Below, piece by piece: positions 17,609 to 27,247 of a stretch of DNA of 64,000 bases (its first letter is position 1; each line of letters starts with the position of its first letter). Source of the stretch: Novipirellula herctigrandis (GTDB lineage: Bacteria > Planctomycetota > Planctomycetia > Pirellulales > Pirellulaceae). Location of the stretch: the NCBI GenBank assembly GCA_007859835.1, contig SJPJ01000001.1, positions 4,268,513 through 4,332,512 on the forward strand. Reading direction: 5' to 3'. The translations under genes and the position numbers were made by a program. The notes beneath the pieces were generated by a model. The model did no database searches. It worked only from the letters and a program-made list of their open reading frames with translations, and had not been told where the DNA came from.

Positions 17609-17941
17609 TTCGATAACAGAAGTTGGCGAGACTTTCGGACAGGGGCAATCCCTGTTCGGGGCAAACCATTGGCAAGAAAACGTGCCGATCACCCAATGAC
17701 GATGGTGACCGTGTTTATTTCAGCCGCATACTTTTCAGCCGCCGAACCGCAGATCGCCGCGAAGATGGCGGTCCGTATTCGGTTCTCCGTTTTAATCCCA
17801 AAGGGATGTCAGCCATTAGCCGTAGGTCGCGATAACGCAGTTACGGTCCGATAGCGGCAATAGCGTATCTCGATACCCTTCGCGGTCGAACCAGAAGCTG
17901 TGTTCCGTATTCCAGTGGTGTTCGCTTCGCTCGATCACCGG
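17609..17941. other. convergent intergenic region with palindromic repeats
   Basis: About 330 bases. The region begins with a degenerate copy of the 15909 element (17614-17638), followed by a compact hairpin (17637-17657), the hairpin atccc-aaa-gggat (17795-17807) and the inverted repeat 17811-17950. No supported gene is present. Confidence 0.6.
17637..17657 (+). terminator. hairpin after beta-propeller gene
   Basis: The stem ggacaggg / ccctgttc is eight pairs including one G-T, with the five-base loop gcaat, starting 29 bases after the stop codon. It lacks a T-run, so intrinsic termination is uncertain. Confidence 0.35.
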
Positions 17942-17950
17942 CTAATGGCT
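17811..17950. repeat. MITE-like element bounded by perfect 12-bp inverted repeats
   Basis: The arm agccattagccg (17811-17822) is the exact reverse complement of cggctaatggct (17939-17950), so the ends bound a 140-base segment with no coding content. The small hairpin atccc-aaa-gggat lies just outside the left arm. The right arm covers the stop codon of the small gene at 17942-18370, so that protein's C-terminus is encoded partly by the element. Confidence 0.55.
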
Positions 17951-18370
17951 TGAACGCTTTTGGAGTAGTTCGAGAGGGTCTACAGAGGACTTTCTACTGA
18001 TCACGGAACTGCCGCGGCTAATTACTTTCCAAGACGCCTGACCGCTTCGCACCGATAAATAGGTCGGATCGTTTGGTGTCAGGCAAACATCATCGCTGCG
18101 AAAGGCTCCGAGTTCGGATGGATCATCGACGATGCCATTAAAATCATCATCGATTTCGGCCCGTCCCGGCAAGCCATCGGCCCCCGCAAATAAAATCACC
18201 TCCGCATCGGGATCGAAGTGGCGTGAAGGTGTTTGCGGAAGGCCGTTTTCTTTCGGCGAGGAAGCAGTCTTGACTGCGGATCGATGCGATGAGGCATCCA
18301 TCATCGACCGCGCACGGATGACAACGGGGCCAATCATTAGAACGCCGATGAGCAATGACAAGCGTCGCAT
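17942..18370 (-). CDS. small exported protein, last gene of pseudopilin operon
   Basis: The protein has 142 residues from the ATG at 18370, which overlaps the stop of the GspJ-like gene as TGATG. An N-terminal signal-like segment (LSLLIGVLMIGPVVI) is followed by a short region with the acidic motif DDDFNGIVDD, preceded by GADGLPGRAE. A similar GLDGAPGREG phrase occurs in the adjacent 785-residue pseudopilin, which suggests a shared calcium-loop-like or partner-binding element. The C-terminal codons overlap the MITE-like element, so the present end may be secondary. The family is not recognised. Confidence 0.65.
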   Translation of the reverse strand: MRRLSLLIGVLMIGPVVIRARSMMDASSHRSAVKTASSPKENGLPQTPSRHFDPDAEVILFAGADGLPGRAEIDDDFNGIVDDPSELGAFRSDDVCLTPNDPTYLSVRSGQASWKVISRGSSVISRKSSVDPLELLQKRSSH

Positions 18371-20727
18371 CAATCGAGGCTTTCAATCACTGTAAACTGG
18401 GTCATCTGATTCGATGCTGGATCACCCATACGGATCGTGATACTTATCGCGGGTAGCGGCGCATTAATCGGAGCGGAAGTCTCAGGATCGGTTGGAATCA
18501 CATTCCCTGTGTCCACTGAAAATGGTAGAGGCGTGGCCGCCGGCGTTGGCAGGCGAGCGTTGCGCCCCGCGACGGTACTGACCGCATCATTGAGTACCCA
18601 GGTTGTTCCAACCATCTGGCCTCCAGTCACAGCACCGCTCGTGCGATGTGTTTGATCGAATCCATCGGTTTCATAACCGTCAGTCCATGTGTCGTATGTC
18701 GGTTGGAAAAAAGCGATATCACCAGTACCTGACGAATGCACCAATTTGCCACTGCGTTTGATATCGTTAAGGGTGGCGACGGGGATTGGGTAACCGGAAA
18801 ATTGGGAGACGAGGAAGTTGGTGTAATTAAACGCAACGCGAGGTTGAGGCGTCGCCGGTGCTGTAATCGCAGGGGTTTTCGTTGAGGCTGTGTATTGCAT
18901 CAAATCACGTAGCGGACCGCCTGCGAGATAGGGGTAGTAGAGATCTACGAAGTCACCGCGTGAAGCTAACATATGCTGGTGAAAGCCTCCTGTGCCCGCA
19001 ACGTCAGGGCTGAAAACTCCGTCTCTTATAATGTTGTAGATGCCTTCATCGCCCATATGAACCAATTCATCATCACTTCCAACGGCCCCTAATTCTGAAA
19101 CGTATTGGCCACCGTAAATAGCCGTTTGATCGATTGCATCGGCACCTGATGTGGGAACTCCATCATCATTAACGCCTTCTCGTCCCGGCGCGCCATCGAG
19201 CCCGCTGGTTAGAAAAATCGGCGCGGTTTGATCAAAACCCTTGATGTCAAAAGCCAACAAATTGGCAGCGATGACATCTTCACCCGATCGATCCCATCTT
19301 GGGTCGTTTGCAACCAAGTAACCGCGTTGCCAATGATCGGTCGTGCCAGCGGTAGCAGGCGGATTTGCATCTCCAAGTTCAAATTGAGGCAGTAGCCATC
19401 CATTGAACAACCCAGATCGCGTCGCGGGTGCCCCAAGAGCATTCACCGTTGTTAAGTTCGGATGGTGACCATTAGGAACCCAGGGGCTAGCTGCGTTCAA
19501 GACGGTGTTGTTGGTTCCTAACGCCAATAGGGGCATCGAAGTTGCATAGTCGGATCCTGTGGTTCCACGTCCGAAATGTCTGCCCGGATACCGTACGTGT
19601 GCAAATCGGTTGTGTGGCTGTACGAGGTCCTCTAGCGAATTTGCTGCAACGTATGGCGTTGGTTCCCCGGTCACTGGATGCACGACCCGGCGCAAGGAAA
19701 GGTCAAAGAAATGGTGAAGCGGCGTCATTCCCACTAGCCAATTGCTATTGAAGAATTGTGTATTGTCAGTGGCCGTCGTCCCATCAACGTAATTCGAGAA
19801 CATCGGAGTTGGCGGAGTCGCCGCGGCACCATTATTAATGCCAATCGGATAGAGCCGTTGAAGTGCAGTAGGGACCGCATCGGGATTCGTACTGTTATTC
19901 AGTGGGCGTAGAACATTTGCTTCCACTCGAACTAATGGTGCTGCATAGGGAAGCGTCCTGCGCACATTCAGATCAGGGCGGATCAGCAGCACTCGCTGAT
20001 GAAGTTTGATGCGGTCAGGAACACCGTCCATATCTTGATCCTGGTACTTTGGCATCGCGCTTGGATGAGCCTCATACTGAAGCGTGTTGGTCGCCGCATC
20101 CACATCCCACTGCGGTGAGGCCCACATGATAATTTCTGCGTATTTGGATCGAATGATCCGAGGTTCCATCGGATCGGCTGCGGAGTCGTCTACCAAATAG
20201 GCAGGCACCTTTCCGGTAAACCAATCATCACCAGGTGCTTCGGCTGTAAATGCAACATAGTCATCAAAGTCCCCGATCCGCGAATGACGTTTGTATGTCG
20301 GGCCCTTTTCAATGTCTTGGTCGTAGTAATCGGTTGTTCCATCGGTGTCTGTGTCGGTGGTGTCCGATGCTCGGTATACGGTTCCATCGGTTCCAATTCG
20401 AACGGGCTCGTCAGCGTATGTTCCAAACGTGCTTTCCGTCAAAGGACCTTCGTAATAGACAAAGTATCCTTTTCCCGATTGCGACGAAATCGGTGGTTTC
20501 GCGTCTACGGTACGAGCACTCAGATCAGACCGTAAACGGAAACTAATGCCTCGTAGTTTACTGCTCAGGCTGACTTTGCTTCGGCCCTCTTTCATGTTGC
20601 GGCCGATGAACGCAAACGAACGTCCCAGAGCTGCCATTAGCACCAAGGTGATGGTCATTGCCACCAATAATTCCACCAAGGTGAAAGCAGGCAGTCGTCG
20701 AGCGTGAAATAGTCTTATTCGATTCAT
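18370..20727 (-). CDS. large GspJ-like minor pseudopilin
   Basis: The protein has 785 residues. A type IV prepilin signal (basic leader, then PA followed by FTLVELLVAMTITLVLMAAL) places the cleavage after Ala, with Glu at +5. The long helix and C-terminal globular head follow. Among minor pseudopilins the PulJ/GspJ-like N-terminus fits best, but typical GspJ has about 200 residues. Acidic motifs resemble calcium loops: DTDTDG (about 121-126) and DQDMDG (about 228). The ATG has GGGAG seven bases upstream, overlapping the end of the GspK-like gene 11 bases before. It would form part of the pseudopilus tip. Confidence 0.82.
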   Translation of the reverse strand: MNRIRLFHARRLPAFTLVELLVAMTITLVLMAALGRSFAFIGRNMKEGRSKVSLSSKLRGISFRLRSDLSARTVDAKPPISSQSGKGYFVYYEGPLTESTFGTYADEPVRIGTDGTVYRASDTTDTDTDGTTDYYDQDIEKGPTYKRHSRIGDFDDYVAFTAEAPGDDWFTGKVPAYLVDDSAADPMEPRIIRSKYAEIIMWASPQWDVDAATNTLQYEAHPSAMPKYQDQDMDGVPDRIKLHQRVLLIRPDLNVRRTLPYAAPLVRVEANVLRPLNNSTNPDAVPTALQRLYPIGINNGAAATPPTPMFSNYVDGTTATDNTQFFNSNWLVGMTPLHHFFDLSLRRVVHPVTGEPTPYVAANSLEDLVQPHNRFAHVRYPGRHFGRGTTGSDYATSMPLLALGTNNTVLNAASPWVPNGHHPNLTTVNALGAPATRSGLFNGWLLPQFELGDANPPATAGTTDHWQRGYLVANDPRWDRSGEDVIAANLLAFDIKGFDQTAPIFLTSGLDGAPGREGVNDDGVPTSGADAIDQTAIYGGQYVSELGAVGSDDELVHMGDEGIYNIIRDGVFSPDVAGTGGFHQHMLASRGDFVDLYYPYLAGGPLRDLMQYTASTKTPAITAPATPQPRVAFNYTNFLVSQFSGYPIPVATLNDIKRSGKLVHSSGTGDIAFFQPTYDTWTDGYETDGFDQTHRTSGAVTGGQMVGTTWVLNDAVSTVAGRNARLPTPAATPLPFSVDTGNVIPTDPETSAPINAPLPAISITIRMGDPASNQMTQFTVIESLD

Positions 20728-20738
20728 GGTCTTCTCCC

Positions 20739-23700
20739 TTATTCAAGAATTCGCGAGAAGCGAATCGTGTCAAATGCATTGTTGCGTTTGCCAGGTTCAT
20801 ACTTCACTGGAACGCTGCGGTCGATGATGTAGAACGCTTTGAGGCGTTGGGCTTCTCCGGTGGCCAATCCAAGTTCATTTCCAACGGTTAACGTTCCACC
20901 GTCCACTTCAAAGAAGCCTACCGTCACCCAGACTGCGAACACGTTGGATTGATCCGAAGCCAAGTTCGACAATCGTGTCTGGCCGAGTTGGTTATGGACC
21001 ACGCTGCGATCATGCGACTGGGCCACCGAGGGGGCCGTGGCCCGTTGGAAGATCGGCGATGTTGCTGTCGTTGGATCGGCTCTTAGCCGAGTGGACTCAA
21101 TCGGGTCACGGCGAGTTTGGCCTGTGACCAATGGATGGATGTCCGATACCGATGAGGGTGCAAAGACGCCGTGCATCTGGGTCGGCAGGCTGGGGTCTAA
21201 GAGGGTTCGCAAGTTTCCAGCAGTCGTGGGGATTGTCGGACCGGGGTGAGCTGCGAGACTGAATCCGCGTCGGCTGTCGGTAAAGGACTGCCAAAACGAC
21301 CCCATACCAACAATGCCTCGCTCGGCTGAATTGGAAAATCCGTACATCAACGCTTTGTAGACTCGGTTATTCTTGACCGTGTTTAAGTTGATCAAGCCGT
21401 GTCGGAAGTCGTTGTCTTGGAAACCAAATGGTGGTCGAAACGGTTCCATGGAAACGTGATCCGTCCAAAAACCGTTCGTCATACCGTTGTTGCCAGGGTC
21501 AGGTCCCCAAGCTCCAGTATTGCGATTGTAAGTTCGATCTCTGGCCGCACGTGGTGTTGCCAATGTCCATTCGAGTGGATTGCCCGAGGTGAACGATCCA
21601 GCGGTCGGTGGCAAGAAGAAGGTGGAATAGTTGAACGTCGGTGCGACGATTGAGTTCTCCGCAGTGGTGGTGATGTCTAATTCGGGCGATACAAAATTGG
21701 TGTCCGAATCATAAGGCGTGGGAACGCCTACCCAATCGAGTAATCGCAAGTAGTTCGGGGACGTTGAGAAGTCGTTGTTGTTCGACGACAAATAGTTCCA
21801 AACATGCGTGAAACGTTGGTTGAAATCAAAGCGGCGTTGCGTGGTCTCCGTATAGGAACCGGGTGCTGCATTGTTGGCGTCGTCGTATGGATCCGTAGCA
21901 GCCGGTAAGCCGCCCGGTACCGACGCACTGCCAAATTCAAACGCGAAGCGACCGGGGGCACTCGTTGGGACCCACATCAATTCTTCGGCGGATACAAATG
22001 GTCGGTTAAGCCAAGCGACATTGGTTTGCCAATCGATTGGCAAACCAACAAACGGGACAAACTCTGCCGCAGGGGTTGTGGCGGATTGTTCCCACCGTTG
22101 ACCGTAGGATTGGTTCGTATAGCCCAATGTTGTGCAATGCATTTGTCTTGCCAACACCACATTTGGATCCGCTTGGGGATACGTATTAACGTCGGTCGAC
22201 GTACTTAGGTTGACCCGGAAAAAGGGATCCGCAAGTGGAGGAACGGGGGCCGCTGCAAGCCTATTCGTGTCCACGGGAGCGAACGTATTGACGCTGTGCC
22301 TCAAATTCACAGGCGTATTGGATGTGATGTCCAAATGAATGGGCATGCCGGTCTTGTAGCGACTTGCAAACTGTTCATCGGGTGCGGTTGTGAAAGGAGC
22401 TTCATCCGCGTCATCCACCCACAAGTCAGGACCCGCCGTTGGGGTTTCAAATTGTGAATTGTCCATGCTTCCGTTGAAAACGGTTAAGTCCAATGAAATG
22501 TAGTCAACCGAGATGTAAGGGTTGGTTGTTTCATTCCATGGCAACGTCGGATCCGCGAGACGTTGTAGGTAGGCCGTTTTGAATTGTTGCGTCGTGCCGG
22601 TTTTTTGACCCACAGGCCCAAGTGTTCGCTCGAGTTCGGCGTAAGACGCACGGTCAAAAGGTGTGTCGGGCAAATTGCCGGTGTTCGTCGAGAAATTGCG
22701 CCACGTGTCGAGAGGGTAAACGTACCCGCCACCAGTTTGATCGCTCAATATTTCGGTTGGTTCACGATAGTACGATCGCGGTGGGAAAGCCGCCATTCCG
22801 CTTGGTGGCGTTGTTGCGTTGACCACTTCGTAAGGTTCCGAAATGTTGACGCCGATGCGTCCGCCTGTGGTCCACGCAGCCGGACGTTGCGACGAGGCAA
22901 TCAGGACTGCTGCCGGGCGAATGTTGGCCGACGGTACCGGTGTGGTCGCATCGTCAATCAGGGGAGTCGTGACGGTGTTCGAAATATCGGTGTGCTCGAT
23001 TCCATTGGCCGTCACTTGGATCGCTTGAGTCGATTGGAAATTGTCATAGGTTACCAAGGGAGCATCATTCGCGTCACGCGTAACGGTGGTGCCATCGTTT
23101 TCGTTCTCGCCGAGCGAGGTTACCATGCGAGGAGCGACGACCATGCTTTGTCCCGGTTCAATAAGCTGCGTGCCTGATTCCCAATAGAAGACTTGACCCG
23201 CAGCGGGAGTGTCCGAGGCAACCCAGGTGTCGTTTCTGCCGTCATCGTCCGAGTCGGGATCTTGGTTGGAGAACCAAATCACACGATCAATCCTTTGCCC
23301 CGTTGGTGCAGTGTTGGCAAAAAATTGAGGTCGCTGTGGATCGAGTGTTACCGAGTCACGACCAATCGGGGTCGAGCTATAGGCTCCACTTCCATCAGGT
23401 TGAAGCAAGAAGTCGGGAGACAATTCCCGGGTCGCGGCTGATTCGTCGTGATAACTTGAGATAGCCACGCGCCAAATAGGATTGCTGTCGGGAGCCAATC
23501 GCGATAAATCGAGAACCCATTGTGGATTAGCCGCAGTACCAACGTTGCGATAAAGTTCAGCCGGAAACGCCATCGGGTTGGCAACCGGGTCGGTATCAAG
23601 CGGTGTTGTCGTAGGAGCCCGAAGCGGTTGCGGCGAGCGTGTGCTGCGCAATTCGAGGAAAAGTGAACCTTGTGGAAGACGGTATTGGTCCGGCGTCGGG

Positions 23701-26700
23701 TCGGCACCGACGGATCCCGAACCATCAAGTCGCCGCGCGGCCGGGCCGTCATCGACAGCAGTATCACGCACTCGGCGATCATGGAACGCCAGCGATTCTT
23801 CTAGACTTAATTCCGGGAATTCCATGCCGTATACCACACGGTAACTTTGTGGAACGACGGGAGGTCCTGGGAGAGCAACGATGTCCCAACCATCAAAGGG
23901 ATAGGGATCATATTCAAACCGTGTCATGGTTGCGTCCGCGTCACGGAAGTCGACGGCATTGACCGCCCACTGCGCGACTTTCCATGCTCGATATTCGTCT
24001 TGAACCGAAAGGTTATACGGTGTCGGTAACGGAGTAAACGGCATCGTGGGGTCTACCGGATAATCAAAGTCGGTGTTCGCATCACCGTCGCGAAGCAAGA
24101 ACATTGCAAGCACGTACAAATGGCGTGCTAAGAGTCGACGGCTATAGGCACCAGGTTCCCCTGGTGTTACGTCACCTCGTGTCGAGGACCATCGTGTCGT
24201 TCCTGTGTTGAGCTTATAAGGGAGATCGATGTATTCAGCCGCTTCATCGACGTTGCCATCCCCATTATCATCAATTCCGTTGATGTGCCGAGTTACCTCG
24301 TAAAAATCGTCAATCACACCATAGCCAGGTGCTCCGACCACGTCATCGTCGAGACCATTTCCGAATTGTCGATTCAAATTGAGTTTTCGTCCGGATCGAA
24401 CCTCCCAGGGAAGCAATTCCCATAACCAGGCGTTGCGGACTTGATTTTGCTGAACCGCTGGAACGGCTGGATGTCCGGTAGTGGGGAACCGTAAATCGAT
24501 GCCTTCTTCGAACAATCGTTGTGGCGGGCTTGCCGCCGTGGATTCAATCGCATTGTCACGCCATTCCGAAGGCAATGCGCCAGTGGTGATTGCTGCACTA
24601 TTGCTATCCGTTGTCATGCAATCGGCAAGCAACCGACGAAGCGACGTGATTTGGTCTTGTTCAGCGCGAGACGACGCTTGTTGCGAATGATACTCATCGA
24701 TCAAATCCATCAACCGACTTGCGACCAAATCGCGATCGAGACCGTCGAAACGAAGCAGAGACTCAAGCTCGCTGTATCGATAGGCGGCATCCGGATCACC
24801 GAGGTTGTTCTCATCAAATTCGTACGGGTCATCGACCGAGTCGCCTGCCGAGGCTCCGGCGTACCCGACCGGCTCGCTGGCTCGGCTCACTGCAAGGCTG
24901 CCGTCAACAGCCAACGCCACCGAAGTTCGTCCGTAGGCATCCATCGGCAATCCCTGTGACTGCTGATAATTTTGCAGGTTCGCTCGTCCCGGACTTCGGA
25001 TCGCACCATACCAATCATTTCCATTAGCGGTGATCGGATCGTAAAGTTCTCCGGGTGCAAGGTAGGTTCCCGTTGCCAAGACGTTGGTAGCCGGTTCACG
25101 ACCGTTGGTTAACGACCATACGTTGAGCCGTTGGCCAACCAAACGCTGTGGCCCTAGCAACGCTGGGGTACCAATCACGAAATAAGGAGCAAATAACCCA
25201 CGAACATCCACTTCGGCCGGCCCGAATCCAAATCCATTGGGCAGATCCGTATCGTTAAACTCATTCGGCAGAGGAACGGGGCAAGTCGTGGTTCCCGCCG
25301 GGCGAAGCTGCACGCCGGTATGTTGGACCGCGCCTTTGATCGTCGGAGCAATCGCATTGCGTGCTTGCGCTAGGTTGCCAGAAAGGTTTACGTTGACACG
25401 ACCGCCAAGGTCTTCCACCATGTAGCTGACCATTGGCTTGAACAGTCGCCCTTGTGCATCCTGTTGCAACGGCATACCGGCATCGACCCATAAACTGTCG
25501 GCAATACCATCGCCGTTATTATCGACATCCCAACTGTCGAGGACCCCGTCCCCGTTGTCGTCACGCCCGGCAAGTGCCCACGCTAAATCCAAAATTTTCG
25601 TTGCCAAATAGGTTGTATCCGTTGACGCGATGTCAATCGGGCCATTTAGCCCAACGGCTAAGTTGCTGCCGGTGAACGCGTCGTACCGCAGTTTCAAAAC
25701 ACCATCAAGTCGGTTCGGAATCGAATTGGGTACACGTGGGTCATTAACAAAAGGCAAAGGCCGTAGCGTTGATCGTTGGAGGGCATAGAGAATGTTTCGC
25801 AAACGGTCCACTGGAAGTGACTCCAGAGACGTTGACGTCTGTTGGTTCAAGATCCAATTGACCAATGCGGGGCGAACAAATGAAGGCGTTGGCTCGCCCA
25901 ATTCCGGATCGTTCGGAAAATAGCTTAACCATAAATTGTTGTAATCGGGCGCATCGTAAGGTTCGTCCACATCCCCCGGCGGAAGATCGTTTAAGAAAAC
26001 CTGTACTGCGTTCGCAGCAGACCCGGGCGAATAACGATGCAAGGCATAATGGCCCTGGTAAGACACCGGAATGTCTTGCCCTGTGTCGCCCGTTTCATAC
26101 GCTACGTCCCGAACGGGATTGCCATTGGCGGCTGTAAACGATCCGTTGTCGACAGCGACCGGATTCAACGATGTTGCGATCACTTCGTTCAAGTTGTAGT
26201 CGGTGCCCGATGTCGTTGTATAGTCAGTTCGAGCAAGGTCCCAACCAAGTCCAGGGCCGTTAAGCATGCGTCCATTGACATAGAAATTGCCGTACGGAAC
26301 CGCTGGCGTTGTCGTATCCACGATGACGCGGTCGTAGAAGAATCGATGAGGTGATAAACCATCGGTCAACCACTGCGAAATGGTTTTTGCATCGCCATCA
26401 ATTTCAACCGTCGTGCTCAGATGCGGACGAATGTCAATGACAAGTTGTCCGGACAAAGTTTCGCGTCCAGCAATCGCCGCTGGGATATTGGTGTGGTCAC
26501 CAAAGGAACGAACGATACGGAAGGTCAGCCCTTCGAGCGGACCGGCATTGAAGGTGATCAATCGACCGTTGAGCACGTCATCCGTTTCGATTGGACGCAG
26601 TGAAGCGACGCTAGGGTATTGCCGATTCGTATCGGTGTCTTCACGGCGATGGGGATAAGTGAAATTCCGAAACAGCTCCGTAGGAAACCGCAGGAATTGG

Positions 26701-27122
26701 CTCCCTTCGTTCGTGGTGTTTCGAATCAGAACTTCCGGTGCGCTATCAATCGAGTTGCCCGGGAAATTGGCTGGAGTCGAAATATCACCTTCGATGGCGT
26801 CTCGCATTCCATAAAGGTCACCGAGTAAGTCGTGTCCCCATAAAGAGGAGTCGGGGCCATTCGAACCGACCAGAAGTCTTTCGATGGCATCATCCACCAA
26901 TTGCGCGCCGTCAAGTTTCCCCGTTTCACTGCGACTGATATTAAAAGCGGCCGAGCGATGGCGACTGGTAAATACCAAATAGGAAACCGCCAACATGCTA
27001 AACAGAGTAAGCATGCCCAAAACCACAAGTAGCACGATGCCTTGTCGATCAAGCCTACGCCGACGAGGCAAAGAAATGGTCTTTGCCGCCATGAATCGTT
27101 GTTGATTGATAAGGTAAGTCAT
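20739..27122 (-). CDS. giant GspK-like pseudopilin tip protein
   Basis: This gene has about 2127 codons from the ATG at 27122; starts at 27203 (TTG) or 27092 (ATG) are also possible. The N-terminus has an Arg-rich leader and GIVLLVVLGMLTLFSMLAVS. That matches GspK, which lacks the +5 Glu of other pseudopilins. Known GspK proteins have 300-350 residues, so this is about six times larger. The body includes dockerin-like or thrombospondin-like calcium motifs: DDNGDGVLD and DNNGDGIAD (about 520-540), DDNGDGNVD (about 950) and DPDSDDDG (about 1285). It lies between the PilV/GspI-like and GspJ-like genes, the expected order for a GspI-J-K tip complex. The whole frame stays open. Confidence 0.8.
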   Translation of the reverse strand: MTYLINQQRFMAAKTISLPRRRRLDRQGIVLLVVLGMLTLFSMLAVSYLVFTSRHRSAAFNISRSETGKLDGAQLVDDAIERLLVGSNGPDSSLWGHDLLGDLYGMRDAIEGDISTPANFPGNSIDSAPEVLIRNTTNEGSQFLRFPTELFRNFTYPHRREDTDTNRQYPSVASLRPIETDDVLNGRLITFNAGPLEGLTFRIVRSFGDHTNIPAAIAGRETLSGQLVIDIRPHLSTTVEIDGDAKTISQWLTDGLSPHRFFYDRVIVDTTTPAVPYGNFYVNGRMLNGPGLGWDLARTDYTTTSGTDYNLNEVIATSLNPVAVDNGSFTAANGNPVRDVAYETGDTGQDIPVSYQGHYALHRYSPGSAANAVQVFLNDLPPGDVDEPYDAPDYNNLWLSYFPNDPELGEPTPSFVRPALVNWILNQQTSTSLESLPVDRLRNILYALQRSTLRPLPFVNDPRVPNSIPNRLDGVLKLRYDAFTGSNLAVGLNGPIDIASTDTTYLATKILDLAWALAGRDDNGDGVLDSWDVDNNGDGIADSLWVDAGMPLQQDAQGRLFKPMVSYMVEDLGGRVNVNLSGNLAQARNAIAPTIKGAVQHTGVQLRPAGTTTCPVPLPNEFNDTDLPNGFGFGPAEVDVRGLFAPYFVIGTPALLGPQRLVGQRLNVWSLTNGREPATNVLATGTYLAPGELYDPITANGNDWYGAIRSPGRANLQNYQQSQGLPMDAYGRTSVALAVDGSLAVSRASEPVGYAGASAGDSVDDPYEFDENNLGDPDAAYRYSELESLLRFDGLDRDLVASRLMDLIDEYHSQQASSRAEQDQITSLRRLLADCMTTDSNSAAITTGALPSEWRDNAIESTAASPPQRLFEEGIDLRFPTTGHPAVPAVQQNQVRNAWLWELLPWEVRSGRKLNLNRQFGNGLDDDVVGAPGYGVIDDFYEVTRHINGIDDNGDGNVDEAAEYIDLPYKLNTGTTRWSSTRGDVTPGEPGAYSRRLLARHLYVLAMFLLRDGDANTDFDYPVDPTMPFTPLPTPYNLSVQDEYRAWKVAQWAVNAVDFRDADATMTRFEYDPYPFDGWDIVALPGPPVVPQSYRVVYGMEFPELSLEESLAFHDRRVRDTAVDDGPAARRLDGSGSVGADPTPDQYRLPQGSLFLELRSTRSPQPLRAPTTTPLDTDPVANPMAFPAELYRNVGTAANPQWVLDLSRLAPDSNPIWRVAISSYHDESAATRELSPDFLLQPDGSGAYSSTPIGRDSVTLDPQRPQFFANTAPTGQRIDRVIWFSNQDPDSDDDGRNDTWVASDTPAAGQVFYWESGTQLIEPGQSMVVAPRMVTSLGENENDGTTVTRDANDAPLVTYDNFQSTQAIQVTANGIEHTDISNTVTTPLIDDATTPVPSANIRPAAVLIASSQRPAAWTTGGRIGVNISEPYEVVNATTPPSGMAAFPPRSYYREPTEILSDQTGGGYVYPLDTWRNFSTNTGNLPDTPFDRASYAELERTLGPVGQKTGTTQQFKTAYLQRLADPTLPWNETTNPYISVDYISLDLTVFNGSMDNSQFETPTAGPDLWVDDADEAPFTTAPDEQFASRYKTGMPIHLDITSNTPVNLRHSVNTFAPVDTNRLAAAPVPPLADPFFRVNLSTSTDVNTYPQADPNVVLARQMHCTTLGYTNQSYGQRWEQSATTPAAEFVPFVGLPIDWQTNVAWLNRPFVSAEELMWVPTSAPGRFAFEFGSASVPGGLPAATDPYDDANNAAPGSYTETTQRRFDFNQRFTHVWNYLSSNNNDFSTSPNYLRLLDWVGVPTPYDSDTNFVSPELDITTTAENSIVAPTFNYSTFFLPPTAGSFTSGNPLEWTLATPRAARDRTYNRNTGAWGPDPGNNGMTNGFWTDHVSMEPFRPPFGFQDNDFRHGLINLNTVKNNRVYKALMYGFSNSAERGIVGMGSFWQSFTDSRRGFSLAAHPGPTIPTTAGNLRTLLDPSLPTQMHGVFAPSSVSDIHPLVTGQTRRDPIESTRLRADPTTATSPIFQRATAPSVAQSHDRSVVHNQLGQTRLSNLASDQSNVFAVWVTVGFFEVDGGTLTVGNELGLATGEAQRLKAFYIIDRSVPVKYEPGKRNNAFDTIRFSRILE

Positions 27123-27247
27123 AGTACTTGTCTGCTTTGACGCAGATCCTTCACAGAAAAGGGACTTTGGTGCCGCGCAGTTTTTGCTGTCAGCTGGCGG
27201 CAATCGTTCTCGAACACTCGACCAATAAACTCGATCGAAAAGGTCAA

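Noticed and set aside
22584..23177. 197-codon plus-strand frame
   Set aside because: Antisense inside the 2127-residue pseudopilin gene, rich in Arg and Cys as expected from complement of coding DNA.
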